Of a stretch of DNA of 64,000 nucleotides, positions 24,720 through 38,114 are shown piece after piece. How positions within the stretch are numbered: position 1 is the first letter of the stretch; every line of letters begins with the position of its first letter. Where the stretch lies: positions 79,571,254-79,635,253 of the forward strand of contig NC_080068.1 of assembly GCF_949987535.1 (NCBI RefSeq), in the 5' to 3' direction. A program made the position numbers and the translations under genes. Source of the DNA: Balaenoptera acutorostrata (taxonomy: Eukaryota; Chordata; Mammalia; Artiodactyla; Balaenopteridae). The notes under the pieces are model-generated. The model had not been told where the DNA came from. It made no database searches and saw only the letters and a program-made list of their open reading frames with translations.

Positions 24720-25990
24720 GGCTTTTTCAAATTATAGAATAATTACTTCACATAAGCAAGAAAATGCTGACGATTGTATAGGAAATAGGTAAAGTTTCTT
24801 TTAAGTTTTTGCAAAATGATTTTAAGGTTTGTTTGTTTTTTTTAAATGTTGCAAGCGTTCTTTTTATTATACAAGAAAGATAAAGATATGGCTATCTTGA
24901 AAGATATAAAAATAACTAGCACTTGTCATAGTTAAGGAAAAAACTAACTGATGTTCTTTCTTTCTTCTGTTTTTGTCTACTACATTTTTTTTCACCTTTC
25001 CCTAGTTCCTTGTTTTCAGTAGGGTTTACAGTAGTTTGTGCCGCTGATATGGCACCTATCACATGTTATGTATTTTTACCACAGACATGAGTGTTTGATC
25101 CTTCCTGTCACATGGTTCTATAATTGTTTATTTGTGTCTGTCACTAATTTATAAGCTTTTGAAAGCAGGGCTTATGCCTGTGCTATTCGTATTTATATCC
25201 CCAGCACTGGACGTCTGGGGCAGTTCTGGCACATAGTACACTCTGAATAAACATTTATTAAATGGAGGAAGTGGCGGGGACTGGCTCAGAACTTGCCTTA
25301 TTCAACCTTCTCACCTAAACTTTGACAAATAAAACAGTATTTCTCTTGCATATTTGTTGATTTGATTATGGAATTGCACGTTTTTCCGGTCTTTCCTGTT
25401 CCGTAGTTCTTATTTTCATAGATCCTATCCATCATTTTCTTTCTTGATATAGAGCTTCTTCCATCTGTCTCCCCCACCCACACCTTTCATTTGATGCATT
25501 AAAGAAACAAAACAAAACAAAACACCTTTTACCTTTTATCTCTTCCACTTCCTTTAAAAAAAAAAGTTGTGACCTCTGTAATCTTCCATGCTCTCGTCTC
25601 CCTTTTTCCCCCCTCCATATTTTTTTTTTTCTTAAATAGAGAAGCTCCTGGCTTAAATGTAAACACTAGGAAACGCTTGAGGATATAAATGATCGGGGAG
25701 GAATATTTGTGTTTTGGAGGCAGGGTGATATACAGGAAGCTGATCAACTTTCCCACGTAGTGGCTGAGTTTCAGTCCCCTGAACACAGACACCATCCAGA
25801 GACCTCTGAGTGGGTTCTCATTCACGGATGTCAATCATCTATCACGTGGAAGAAGTTCTCCCTCTCTCTCTCTCCACACAAATGCAAGTGTATTATATTT
25901 CTTTAAATATAGAATACTTTTATATTAGCTATATTTCCAGACAAGCCTTTCAACTTATAAAAGATGTTCAAAATTAGAAATTTTGGAAAT
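24720..25990. other. TLR6: Presumed TLR6 intron, mostly unassigned
   Basis: An L2/MIR-like tail lies at about 25,160-25,262 (gcacatagtacactctgaataaacatttatt). Nothing else is recognised. Confidence 0.4.
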
Positions 25991-27700
25991 ATAAATTCAT
26001 CTATGAGTTAGAGATCTAGAGATAACCACTGTTAGCATTTTGTATATTTCTTTCCATTCTTTTTTTCCCCTAGGCTTTGTGTACATGTCAGTTTTTAATC
26101 ATATTTAACAGAACTAGAGTCCTACTGCACACACGATTTTGTATTCTTTTGTTCACTTAACATTATATCATAGAAATTTTTTTTCCAAAGTGCAGTATTT
26201 GAGGCTGCATGCTATTCCACGGTATGGGTGTACCATAACTGATTAAACAATTTTCTCTACTAGTCATTATGATTTTTTTCAATTTTTCATCTTCATGAGC
26301 AACCTCATAGTAATATTTTTATGTGTATTCCTTTAGAAGAAAATTCTGAGAAGTGGAATTGCTAAAATAAGGGTAAGCATATTTTTAAGGAATTTATACA
26401 TGGGACAAAATTGCCTTTTACAAAGGTTGTACTAATTTTTCATTCCTGCCAGCAGTAAGTGAGAGTTCTTATTTTAGTCCCACCTGCCAACACTGGGTAC
26501 TATATTTTTGAATTTTCCCAATTTGGTAGGTGAAAATAATCATGCCTTTTAAAAAATATTTAAGAAAAAAATTCCCATTTGATTCACTTTATCTTTTTAT
26601 ACTTAAATATCTTAAATTATAGGCGTGCTAATGATTCATCTCTAAATGCTTCATTCTGTATTTCTAAAAAAAGTACATTTTCCTAACATAGCTGAATAAC
26701 ATTATCAAAAATTAACATAGAATCTAATACCTGGTTCCTCTTAAAATCCTTTCTCCCCTTGTTACTCAAGTAACATTTACAGCAGGTCTGTCTAAGTTGA
26801 GATTCAGTCCAATACCACAAGTTTCATTTAGATGTTATACACTATTTTGATTTAATATGATTTTTGTGTGACTGGATGTTATTCATATTATTGACTTGAT
26901 TTTGGGGGGATAAATTTTCTGAGCAAATCACGTGATCTACTTAATTTTAAATGTCCAAAATTTGAAAAATATAGGTAACAACTAAAAGGAAAATAACCCC
27001 TCCCCTTAAAATTTTACCAGGTAGAGATCATCACTGTTAATATCTTGGTATGTATCTTATTAATTTTTCCATATGCATGTGTACATATTAACTGCTGCAC
27101 ATTTTATAAATAAGCTACTTTTTGTCACATATATATAGTGAGCAATACTCCATGGAATTAGATTTTCATTATTTTTAAAGGCCACACAGTAATATTTAAT
27201 TATATGGAGATACCATAATTTATTTGAACAACCTGCTATTTTTGGACAGATTTCTTTTTAAAAAAATATTTTTGTACTGGCCCCTTTATTGTACTCTTTT
27301 ACTGGTTCTAACAGTTTTTTAATTACTTCTCTTGGATTTTCCACATTGACAATAACATAATCTAAAAATAATGATAATTTTATTTCCTCCATTCCAATAT
27401 TTCTGTCTCTCATTTTCACCCCTTACTTACAATGGCTAGAACTTCTAAAACAGTGTTAAATAATAGTGGGCATCCTTGATATTGACTTTCATGGAAATGC
27501 TTTGGGGGTGGGATATTGGTTTAAGTCAGATACTTGATATATTCTTTATCAAGTTTTAAAAGTATCTTTTAAATGTATACTTTAATTAACATGTTTTTAG
27601 TCAAAGATGAATGCTGAATTTTATCAAGTGAATTTTTAACATCTATGGAGATGCTCTTCTGTGTTTTTTTTTCCTTTTATCCATTGCTGTGTTATTGTCA
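25990..27700 (-). mobile_element. Old L1 fragments, antisense
   Basis: Two L1M-like 3' UTR stretches (from about 25,990 and 26,960) are followed by an ORF2-type stretch (tctaaaacagtgttaaataatagtgggcatccttg). All are strongly decayed. Confidence 0.6.
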
Positions 27701-28670
27701 TAGATTTGCTAATAATAAGTCATGCTTAAAATCCCAGAAACATCTGAATTAATCACTATGTATTATCCCTTCAGCACAGAGCAAGATTGATTAGGGTTTC
27801 TTCAATCTGATCTTCTCCCTACTACCAAATAGTTGGAATTTATCTCTTTTACTTATATTTTAATAATATACATATACATACTCTTAATTTTATAATACAC
27901 ATACTTAAACTTATATTTTTCTAACAGAATCTTGAGTTAATTGGTATCTATAGCTTCTTCTCAGTCAAGCAAGGATCTTTACATGCTTTCAGTCTGCTCT
28001 GTCCCTCTCCCTCCACTATCCACTAACTCCCTTGTTATCATTGGCAATTTAAATTCCAGATTGTTATTAAAATTTTTGTCATCAATCCTTATTGGGACTT
28101 AGCAATAAATTTTCTACTTTCTTTGCAAAGTATTCCTTCTTGATTCCCAATTTTTTTTTTTTTGAGTCAGTTTCTTTTTCAGAGGATAGAGTCTATCCTT
28201 TAGTAATTCATACAGTGGATCTGTCTTCCACATCTTTTAGCATTTCTTTCATATATTTAATCTCTTTGGCCTCTTGGACTGTATTTTGGGAAAATTCCTC
28301 TTCTTGGTCTTCTATCTCACTCATTCTCACATTAGCAGTGCCACTCCGCAGTCCAACTCATCCAATGAGTTTTCCATTTCAGTTATTAAGTTTTTAATTT
28401 TCATGATTCCTACTCTATTCTTTTTTAGCATCTTACCTCTCTGAGGATATCTATCTATTAAAATGCCTATTCTACTCTTTTATCTCTGTCTCCTTGGGTG
28501 TTAATGTCTGTTGTATCTTGAGTTTGGTTCCTTTCTATCACAGTGTTTGCTTTGTAAAAGTGTCATGCTTCTTGTTTGTGCAACCCAAATTGTGCTTGAG
28601 GCTCCATGTTAAAACTGCTTGTTGATCTGTTTTCACAGCCTGCTTGTTGGAAGGGTAGACCAAACTAGTC
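27700..28670. other. TLR6: Unassigned AT-rich intronic sequence
   Basis: No gene or clear repeat is seen. The wording around 28,250-28,560 suggests further L1 remains. Confidence 0.35.
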
Positions 28671-28671
28671 T

Positions 28672-29002
28672 GTATTAATTCTATATTGCTGCTGTAACAA
28701 ATTACCACAAACTTAGTGGCTTAAAAAACACACTTTATCATCTTACAGTTCCATAGGCTAGTAGTCCAACATAGGTCTTGTTGGGTTTAAGGTGTTGGCA
28801 AGGCTGCATTGCTTCTGGAGCCTCTACGGGAGAATCCACTTACTTGCCTTTCTGAGCTTCTAGAGGCTGCTTGTGTACCTTGGCTCATGGCCCTCTTCCT
28901 CAAGAAAGGTCACGCCCTTCTCATATCACATCACTCTGACCTCTTCTGCCTCCCTTTTCCACTTTTAAGGATACTTTGATTACATTGGGCCCACCTGAGT
29001 AA
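28672..29002 (+). repeat. Old interspersed repeat, same family as 6,947-7,357
   Basis: It reads attaattctatattgctgctgtaacaaattaccac...ctttgattacattgggcccacctg and is then interrupted by a minus-strand SINE. Confidence 0.7.
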
Positions 29003-29305
29003 CTTTTTTTATTATTATTATTTATTTTATTTTTTTTATTTATGGCTGTGTTGGGTCTTCGTTTCTGTGCAAGGGCTTTCTGTAGCAGCGGCGAGCAGGG
29101 GCCACTCTTCATCGCGGTGCGCGGGCCTCTCACTATCGCGGCCTCTCCTGTTGCAGAGCACAGGCTCCAGATGCGCAGGCTCAGTAGTTGTGGCTCACGG
29201 GCCCAGCCGCTCCGCGGCATGTGGGATCTTCCCAGACCAGGGCTCGAACCCGTGTCCCCTGCATTGGCAGGCAGATTCTCAACCACTGCGCCACCAGGGA
29301 AGCCC
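29003..29305 (-). mobile_element. CHR-type SINE, short subtype
   Basis: It is the complete reverse complement of the CHR SINE (poly(T) left, ccaccagggaagccc right). I find no convincing target-site duplication, so flank sequence may have been lost. Confidence 0.9.
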
Positions 29306-29984
29306 TCTCATCATTTTTAATGTTTATAATTGAAAATGTGATTTTCTTGATCCAGAACCTATTTAGAACATTTTTAAAAGTGATCTTAAAAGTTTATTTT
29401 GTAGTCAGAAATACGACTTCACGAATTTCTGCTTTGGGGTATTTGTTTTAAAATTTATTTGACCTAAGAAACAATTTTAGCAAATGTTCCATGAACCCTG
29501 GCACTTAGATATAAAATATTCTCTTTTTGTAGGGTCAAAGTTTATAAGTCTCTATTAAATCCTTTATTAATTATTTTATTCAAACCCTCCATATATGTTT
29601 ATTTTTTGCTACTTGATCTGTGACCCAGAGAAATATATTACTTTCATTATCAATGTCTCCTTATGTTTTCAGCATTGTTACTTTGTAAATTTTGATGCAA
29701 TGTTATTCATTGCATAGGTGGTCTTATCTGTTGTATTTTCATTGTGAGCTATTTGTTTTAACCAGTATTAAACAGTAGCTTCTCTTATTCTCATTGCCCA
29801 ATTCTCTGATACTTTGACCTAATGGAGTATTATACATACAAACTGCAATTTCTGATGAATACACTTGCTAAAGTTCTTATCTCTGCCCCATTTACAAGTA
29901 TTGTTGTATGTCTTACACCACTCAGAATGAAATGTACCCCCTCAAATCCCTCCTTACCTCTTGCCCAGTTCTTTTTATTTTCCA

Positions 29985-32520
29985 GCATTATTGAGATATA
30001 ATTGGCATACAACACTGTGTAAGTCTAAGGTCTACAGTGTGACAATTTGATACATATATATTGCAGAATGATTACCACAATAAGGTTAGTTATTCACATC
30101 CATCACACACACCTTTGTGTGTGTGTGTGGTAATAATATGTATGATCTACTCTCTTAGCAATTTTCAAGTATATTATACATTATTGTTAACTGTAGTCCT
30201 CAGGTTGCATATTGGAGCCCTAGAACCCATTCGCCTTACATCTGGAAGCTTGTAGCCTTTGACTAACATCTCCCCATTTCCTCTGTTTCCTGGCCACTAC
30301 CTTTCTACTCTCTGTTCTGAGTTTGGCTTTTTTAGATCCCACATATAAGTGAGATTATACAGTATTTGTCTTTCTCTGTCTGACTTACTTTCACTTAGCA
30401 TAATGCCCTCAAGTTCCATTCATGTTGTCACAAATGGCAGTATTTCCTTCTTTTTATGGGTGGATAATATTCCACTGTATGTCTGCACCACATTTTCTTT
30501 ACCTGTTCACCTGCTGATAGACACTTAGGTTGTTTCCATGTCTTGGCTATTGGGAATAATGCTGGAATGAACATGGGGGTGCACTATCTTTGAGATAGTT
30601 ATTTCATTTCCTTCAGATACATACCCATAAGTGGGCTTGCTAGATCACATGGTAGTTCTATTTTTGATTTTTTGAGGGACCTCCATACTGTTTTCCATAG
30701 TGGCTGCACCAATTTACATTCCCACCAACAGTGCACAAGGGTTCCCTTTTCTCCACATCCTTGCCAACATTTGTTATCTCTTGTCTTTTTGAGAAGAGCC
30801 ATTCTAACAGGTGTGAGGTGATATCTCATTGTGATTTTGACTTACATTTCCCTGATGATTAGTGATGTTGTGCATTTCTTTTTTTTTTTTTTTTAAAGAT
30901 TCCTGCATTTTATTTATTTATTTATTTTTGGCTGTGTCGGGTCTCCGTTTCTGTGCAAGGGCTTTCTCTAGTTGCGGCGAGCGGGGGCCACTCTTCATCG
31001 CGGTGCACGGGCCTCTCACCATCGCGGCCTCTCTTGTTGCGGAGCACAGGCTCCAGTCGCATAGGCTCAGTAGTTGTGGCTCACGGGCCTAATTGCTCCG
31101 CGGCATGTGGGATCTTCCCAGACCAGGGCTCAAACCCGTGTCCCCTGCACTGGCAGGCAGACTCTCAACCACTGTGCCACCAGGGAAGCCCTGTTGTGCA
31201 TTTCTTCATGTACCTGTTGGCCATCTGTATATCTTCTTCGGAAAAACTGTCTATTTAGGTCTTCTGCCCATTTTAAAATAAAATTATTTAAGTTTTTGTT
31301 TTGTTTTCACTATTGAGTTGTATGAGTTCCTTACATATTTTGGATATTAACCCCTTACCAGATAAAATGGTTTATATTTTCTCCTATTCTGTTGGTTGAT
31401 TTTTCATTTTGTTGATTGTTTCTGTTGCTGTGCAGAAGATTTTTAGTTTGATGTAGCTCCATTTGTTTATTTTTGCATTTGTTGCTTATGTTTTTGGTGT
31501 CAGATCCAAAAAAAATCATTTCCAAGACCAAAGTCAGGGAGCTTTTCTCCTACTTGTTTTTCTAGGAGTTTTATGGTTTCAGATCTTACAGTTAAGTCTT
31601 TAATCCATTTGGAGTAAATTTTTGTGAGTGGGGTAAGACAGGGGTTCAATTGCGTTCTTTTGCATGTGCTTATCCACTTTTCCAAACACCGTTTATTGGA
31701 GAGACAGCCCTTTCTGCATTGAGTCTTCTTGACTCTCTTGCCAAATATTAGTTGACCATATATGTGTGAGCTTAGTTCTCAGCTCTTGATTTTGTTCCAT
31801 TGGTCTGTGTGTCTGTTTTTATGCTAAATTTATACTGTTTTGATTACAATAGCTTTGTAATATGGTTTGAAACCAGGAAGTGTGATGCCTCCAGCTTTGC
31901 TCTGTCTCAGGCTTATTTTGGCTAGTCAGGGTCTTTTGTGGCTCCATATGAATTTTAGGATTTTTTTTCATTTCTGTGGAAAATGCCTTTGGAATTTGTT
32001 AGGGATTGCATTGAATCTATAGATGGCATTGGGTGGTGTGGACATTTTAACAATATTAAGTCTTCTAATCCATGAACATGGCATATCTTTCCATTTATTT
32101 GTGTCTTCTTCAATTTCTTTCATCAATTCCTTATAGTTTTCAGTGTACAGGTCTTTCACCTCCTTGGTTAAATTTATTCTTAAGTATTTTATTATTTTTC
32201 TTGCATTTGTAAATGGGATTGTTTTCTTTATTTCTTTTTCATATAGTTTGTTGTTAGCACATAGAAACACAGCTAATTTTGTATGTTGGTTTTGTATCCT
32301 GAAACTTACTGAATTTGTTTATTCTAACAGTTTTTTGGTGGAATCTTTAGGATTCTCTACATATAAAATCATATCATTTGCAAACAGAGATAATTTTACT
32401 TCTTCTTTTCCAATTTGGACACCTTTATTTCTTTTTCTTGCCTAATTGCTCTGGCTAGGACTTTCAGTACTGTGTTGAATAGGAGTGGTGATAGTGCTTC
32501 TTGCTCAGTTCTTACCTGAT
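29985..32520 (-). mobile_element. 5'-truncated L1 with an inserted SINE
   Basis: Minus-strand frames carry ORF2 pieces ([22 protein letters not shown] near 30,599-30,829; IRRLNIVKM near 32,060). The element starts with ttgagatataattggcatac at the 3' end on the left and is interrupted at 30,881 by a SINE. All frames are broken. Confidence 0.85.
30881..31192 (-). mobile_element. CHR-type SINE inside L1, short subtype
   Basis: An exact 14-bp duplication, gttgtgcatttctt (30867-30880 and 31193-31206), flanks it, and the L1 resumes after it without loss. Confidence 0.95.
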
Positions 32521-34627
32521 AATGTCCATCACTGACTAGGTGTAGAAATCTTGGAGAGCTGGGGGGTGGTGGTCTTCAGAGGGAAAACTCAGTATTCTGA
32601 CCCATTAACATCAGTAGCATTGGGGTAAAAGAAATGCTACTTAATTGCCTGGTTGTTACTTATCCTTGGTGTTTGAATCAGAGACAAACAGGTAGAGGGA
32701 CAAAAGTCTTTCCTACCTTTCAGAAGGGAATCTGTTTTCCTGAAACAAAGCTTGAGTATGCCAGGTTTTCCTTAATACAGCTCCAGATATTTCTTCATGA
32801 GTGTAAATGCTTTTGGATCCGGCCATTAATTTTCCATCCTTCTTTGGTTTTGGTGGCAAGGTGGGTTTTTGAGAGTTTCTGTGTTTTCTGGGTGTTTTGA
32901 TGGGCAGTTGGGAAATGCTGTATTGGAGGAGCCGGGAGGGACTTTTAACTACTATATGCCATTTTGTAATGAAATTTCCCCAACCCAGAAGAGTTTTTAC
33001 TCTTCCAAAGTATGACTAATTGAAACTATTCATCTCTTAACTATTTTGCTATTTCCAGTATGCCCTCAAGTGATGAACAGTGGATCCTTTTGTTAATAAA
33101 ACTGAACAACAACAAGTAGTCAAAATCTGTTCTCAATTATTCCTGCTACACAGGACCCTGTTGCCTGCTCTTGTCCCCTGGGGCCTCCTAGATGGTTTTT
33201 TGTGGAGATCAGATCCTAAGTAGGGTTGAGCAAGCCTTGAAGTTCTAGCCCTTTGTCTTCGTAAGCAGATATTGAGTCCGTGGGTGCATACACCTGCCTC
33301 CTCCCCTCAGTCAGGTAATCTTTTCTCATTCACTCAGCATCATTGTCATGAGAGGCAATGTCTTGTAATCCATTGTAGTACAGTGAGACTTTCTGGGCTC
33401 TGGGAAGACTTTTGTCTTACATGCAGCAGCTTTATCCTGACGTGCCTTCCGATTTCTTCAGTGCACTTTTTAATATTTCTCCATCTTCTCCAGTTTTATC
33501 AGTGTGTCAACTGTAGGAACTTGATGACTTCAGATTATCAAGTGCCGAATCCTGCCTCTCTGAATTTGTTGCTTCTGGTCTAATGTGAATGGGAAAAACA
33601 TATTTCCATGTTTATGGGAATTGTGTCCAAAAATGAGATCCCGCAACTAAAAAAAAAATCCTGTGACTGGAAAGAGCAGAGTATATGTGTTATCTCAACG
33701 GACCCTTGCCAGTCTGTGAAGCACTTCTAACCTCTGCCTATAGGTGGTTCCAGGCAGATGTGGTGTGGACACTCCAATGTAGGTGCAGGAGGCTGCCCTG
33801 TGGCCATCACAGCTGCCACTGCTGCTCTCAGGATGCTGCTGAGGGAATTAGGTGGCTGTGGAGCCTGGTGTGTCCTGGCCAGCTTTTGTTCCCTGCTGGG
33901 GCTCATAGATATTTTTCTGTGCAGATCAGAGCTGGAGCGGCATAGACTCACGAATGTGTGTCTGAATTTCTGGGACTGGCTTCTTGCTTGACCATTTGCA
34001 CAATTTTATTTTCACCCCTTTGTCTCAGTCACAAGCATGATGTCTATGGGCTGGTGAATCTGCTTCCACCTCTCAGCTAGTCATCAATGCCTGGCTTGGC
34101 CTGTATTAATCATATCTTCTCATATGGCTCCATGAACGGTAGTATCCTCTCTTACAGCCCAGCTACAGATGGTTTTGTTGAGGTCCAATTCATGGAGGTA
34201 AAGAGTATAAGTAGTTCTTCCTTGTAACACAAACTTGGCCTCATTCCTATCCTCATCTACCCTCACAAGAGGATTTATCCCCTGTCATATGCCATAGAGA
34301 TTTAGCCATCAAGCTACAGGGAGATGGGCCTTCCAACCAGGCCTCAGGGACTTGTCAACCACCTTCCTCCCCATCCTTTTCATCTCATGTTGTTTTGGCC
34401 AAATTGAGTTGAGGATCTGAAGGTCTAGCCTACTGCTGGCGTGGCTCTGCAATGCCCGCCAGGAGGACCTCTCAGGCTCATCTCAACATTCAGACCCACA
34501 AGCCCTAATAGGCCACACTTGGTCCCAGTTTACTCAGGAAGATACAGGAGAGGAAATAGAGCTCAGGTTTCCTTCTTGGTATTTATAGTTCATACGCAGT
34601 CCTTTCGGCCTGGATGCTATTTACCGT
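32521..34627. other. TLR6: Unassigned intronic sequence
   Basis: Much of this reads like degraded interspersed repeat. I cannot name it and see no exon with family resemblance. Confidence 0.35.
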
Positions 34628-34642
34628 TCAATGGTCATTTTT

Positions 34643-34975
34643 TTAAAAATAAATTTATTTATTTGTTTTTGTTTTTGGCTGTGTTGGGTCTTTGTTGCTG
34701 TGCACGGGCTTTCTCTAGTTGTGGTGAGCTGGGCTACTCTTTGTTGTGGTGCATGGGCTTCTCATTGCGGTGGCTTCTCTTATTGTGGAGCACGGGCTCT
34801 AGGTGCGTGGGCTTTGGTAGTTGTGGCTCGCGGGTCCTAGAGCACAGGCTCAGTAGTTGTGGCGCACGGGCTTAGTTGCTCCACGGCATGTGGGATCTTC
34901 CCAGACAAGGGATCGAACCCATGTTCCCTGCATTTGCAGGCGGATTCTTAACCACTGCGCCACCAGGGAAGCCCC
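34643..34975 (-). mobile_element. CHR-type SINE, long subtype
   Basis: The antisense body carries two agttgtggc modules. The duplication tcaatg(g/a)tcattttt (34628-34642 and 34976-34990) has one mismatch, so it is older than the exact-flank copies. Confidence 0.9.
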
Positions 34976-35449
34976 TCAATGATCATTTTTATCATAAGTG
35001 ATTCTTCCTGATAACACAGCTGACATTCTCCCTGTATCAGGTTTCCAGAAAAGAGTTAGATCAGATTAGTCCATGGAGAAGGAGAGAAATGAGTTTGTTA
35101 ACCCTTCACCCATGAGGGGTCACTGGTTGCAGCAGATGGCTGAGCGTAGTACCAAATTGAATACTGGTGTAGACTTCTTGAGAATATCTTGTAGTTTTTG
35201 GCAGTAGCTCCTTGCATACCCTTTTGTACAATTTTAGATGATCAAACTGACTGACTGGTAAACATTTTGAGGGAATAAGAGGATTGCCCTTTGAAAGAGC
35301 AATAAAGTATGCTGAGTCCAATGAAAAGAGACCATAGTCATGTAGTTAGCTTTTAAGACAGTTGATTTAAAGTCTTTGTCTAGCAAGTCAATGCCTGTGC
35401 TTCCTCGGGGACCATTTCTATTGACTTTTCTTCTCCTTTTTTTTTTTTT

Positions 35450-37145
35450 TTTTTTTAAATAGACTTTATTTTTTAGAGCAGTTTTCGGTTTACAGAAAAT
35501 TTGAGTAAATGGGCCAGAGAGTTCCCATATACTCCCTTTCCACTGCACACAATTTTCCTTATTATAACATTTTGCATTAGTGTGGTATATGTGTTATAAT
35601 TGATGAACCAATATTGCTATATTATTAACTAAAGTCTATACTTTACATTAGGATTCAGTCTTTGTGTTGCATAGTTCTATAAGTTTGACAAATGCATAAG
35701 GTCATATATCCACCATTACATATCACATGGAATAGTTTCAGTGCCCTAAAAGTCCTCTATACTCTGCCTATTCATCCCCTACTCCCCCAGCCTCTGTCAA
35801 CCACTGATCTTTAATGTCTCTTTAGTTTTGCCTTTTCCAGAATGTCAGAGAGTTGGAATCATACAGTTGGTAGCCTTTTCTGATTGGCTTCCTCACTTAG
35901 CAATCTGCATTTTGGTTCCTCCATGGCTTGACAGCTCATTTCTTTTTATTGCTGAGTAACAATCCATTGGATGGATGTACCACAGCTTGTTTATCTTTTT
36001 ACCTATTGAAAGACATCTTGTTGCTTTCAGTTTGGGGCTGTTATGAATAAAGCTTCTATCAACATCCACATGCAGGTTTTTGTGTAGACATAGATTTTCA
36101 GTTCATTTGGGTAAATATCTAGGAGTGTGATTGCTGGCTTATATGGTAAGACTGTTTAGCTATGTAAGAAACTGTCAGACTGTCTTCCAAAATATCTGTA
36201 CCATTTTGAATTTCAATAATGAATGAAAGTCCCAGTTGCTCCATATCCTCACCAACATTTGATGTTGTTTCAGGATTGATTGGCCACTCTAACAGGTATG
36301 TAGCAGTTCCTCGTTGTTTTAATTTGCAATTCCCTAATGACACATGGTATTGAGTATCTTCTCATGTCGTTATTTGCCATTTGTATATCTTCTTTGGCGA
36401 AATATCTGTTCAGATCTTTTGCCCATTTTTAAATTGTGTTGTTTATTTTCCTGTTGAGCTTGAGTTCTTCATTTATTTTGGATACAAGTTCTTTAACAGA
36501 TATGTGCTTTGCAAATATTTTCTCCCAGTCTGTGGCTTGTCTTTTCATTTTCTTAATTGCAAAGCAGAAAATTTTAATTTTAATGAAGTCCAACTTAACA
36601 TTTTTTTCTTTCATGGATTGTACTTTTGATGTTGTGTCTAAAAGTCATTGCCAAATTCAAGGTCACCTAGATTTTCTCCTATACTAACCTCTAGAAGTTT
36701 TATAGTTTTGTATTTTACATTTAGGTCTATGGTCCAATTTGAGCTAGACCTCCTTTTTTTTTTTTTTTTTTTTTTTTGCATGTGGAATGTCTAGTTCTTC
36801 CAGCACTATTTGTTAAAAAGACTATCTTTTCTTCACTGAATTGTCTTTGCTCCTTTGTAAAGGATCAGTTGACTGTATTTGGATGGGTTTATTTTTGAGC
36901 TCACTATGCTGGACAGTTGATCTATCTGTCCATTCTTTCACCAATACCACACTGTCTTGATTGCTGTAGCTTTATGTAAGACTTGAAGTTGGGTAGCATC
37001 AATTCTCTAATTTTGTTCTTTTAATTGTTTTTCCTATGAATGAACAATACTTTTTTATTTCTCTGCATGCCTCATAGTTCTTTTGCTTCAGTCGGACATT
37101 TTGAATATGATAACGTGGTAACTCTGGAAATATTAGGATGTGGTA
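35450..37145 (-). mobile_element. Old L1 (L1M-type), antisense
   Basis: It runs from agactttattttttagagcag through gctgagtaacaatccattgg...cttgtcttttcattttc to gttaaaaagactatcttttc. The ORF2 reading on the minus strand is broken everywhere. Confidence 0.8.
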
Positions 37146-38045
37146 ACTCAGATTCTTCTCTTTCCCAGCGTTTGTTGTTGCTGCTTGCTGTGGGATGTGG
37201 TTGTTTATTTGTTTAGTGATGTTTCTAAACTATTTTTGTAAAGACTGTATTCCTTCTTGTGTGTGGCCATTGAATTCTCTGTTCCATTGGCTTAGTGGTC
37301 AGCTAGTGATTTGACAGAGATTTTCTTAAACATCTGGAGAAAAAAAACAAAACAAGACAAAACAAAAAACACCTGATTTTTGCAGATTGGCTCTGTGTTG
37401 AAGAATTTCTTCAGTGCTTATCCAGGCTGTTTACAACTCTGCCTTAGCTTTTACTTTCTGCTTGCACAGAGCCTAAAAGCCAACCAGAGGTGAATGTTTA
37501 GGATTTTCTCAGGTCTTCTCTAAGCATGCATCCAGCCCTGGGCATGTGTATGGCTTCTAGATTACCTGGGATACATGGAGCTTTCCAGAGCCTTTTTTCT
37601 CCCATGTATCTCCTTTCCCAGCTTCCTTCTTCTCTGGCTTTTTGGTGTGTCTGCTGGCTGCCCCATCTCTTATCCCTTGCTCCAGGTGGCTGTGGCTAGT
37701 GTTCGTGCCTTTAAAGGTTTTCGAAACACTGTCCAGGAGGCTGCTGCAGCCCTGGGAAAGTTCTGAGTTGGATGGGATGAAACAAAGTCACGCTCCTGAG
37801 TGGATCCCTCAGAGAGCCACCAGACAGGTTAGAACACACAACCACAATTCTTTGATAACAAGGTCTGTATTGCCTTTCCTGGCACAAGCAACTTGTATAA
37901 CTGGAAAAAATAACACATTAAATTATGGGGACAGAAATGATTCTGATAATGAATGAAGAACTCACTGAGATTTTGTGTTTAGTAAGCTGAGGTTTGAGAG
38001 CAATCATCCAATCTTTATACATCTTAACTTATATTATATTTCTAG
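37146..38045. other. TLR6: Intron before the TLR6 coding exon, unassigned
   Basis: No repeat or exon is identified. It ends in the pyrimidine-containing acceptor at 38045. Confidence 0.4.
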
Positions 38046-38114
38046 AATTTGGATTCATATCAAGATGTTCTGAAGAATAGCAACAACCCTCTAGGGGATA
38101 GCCACTTCAACATC
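38046..38114 (+). other. TLR6: TLR6 coding-exon 5'UTR with acceptor and two-codon uORF
   Basis: A splice acceptor (tatatttctag) ends at 38045. The 69-nt 5'UTR that follows contains ATG TTC TGA at 38065-38073, a uORF of two codons with A at -3. The TLR1 exon has the same arrangement. The main frame is open back to the acceptor, but its only upstream initiator is TTG at 38049, so ATG 38115 is the start. Confidence 0.8.

Noticed and set aside
38049..38114. Longer TLR6 frame of 819 codons starting at 38049
   Set aside because: The first codon is TTG, three bases after the splice acceptor. The first ATG (38115) gives the conserved MTKDKE start.
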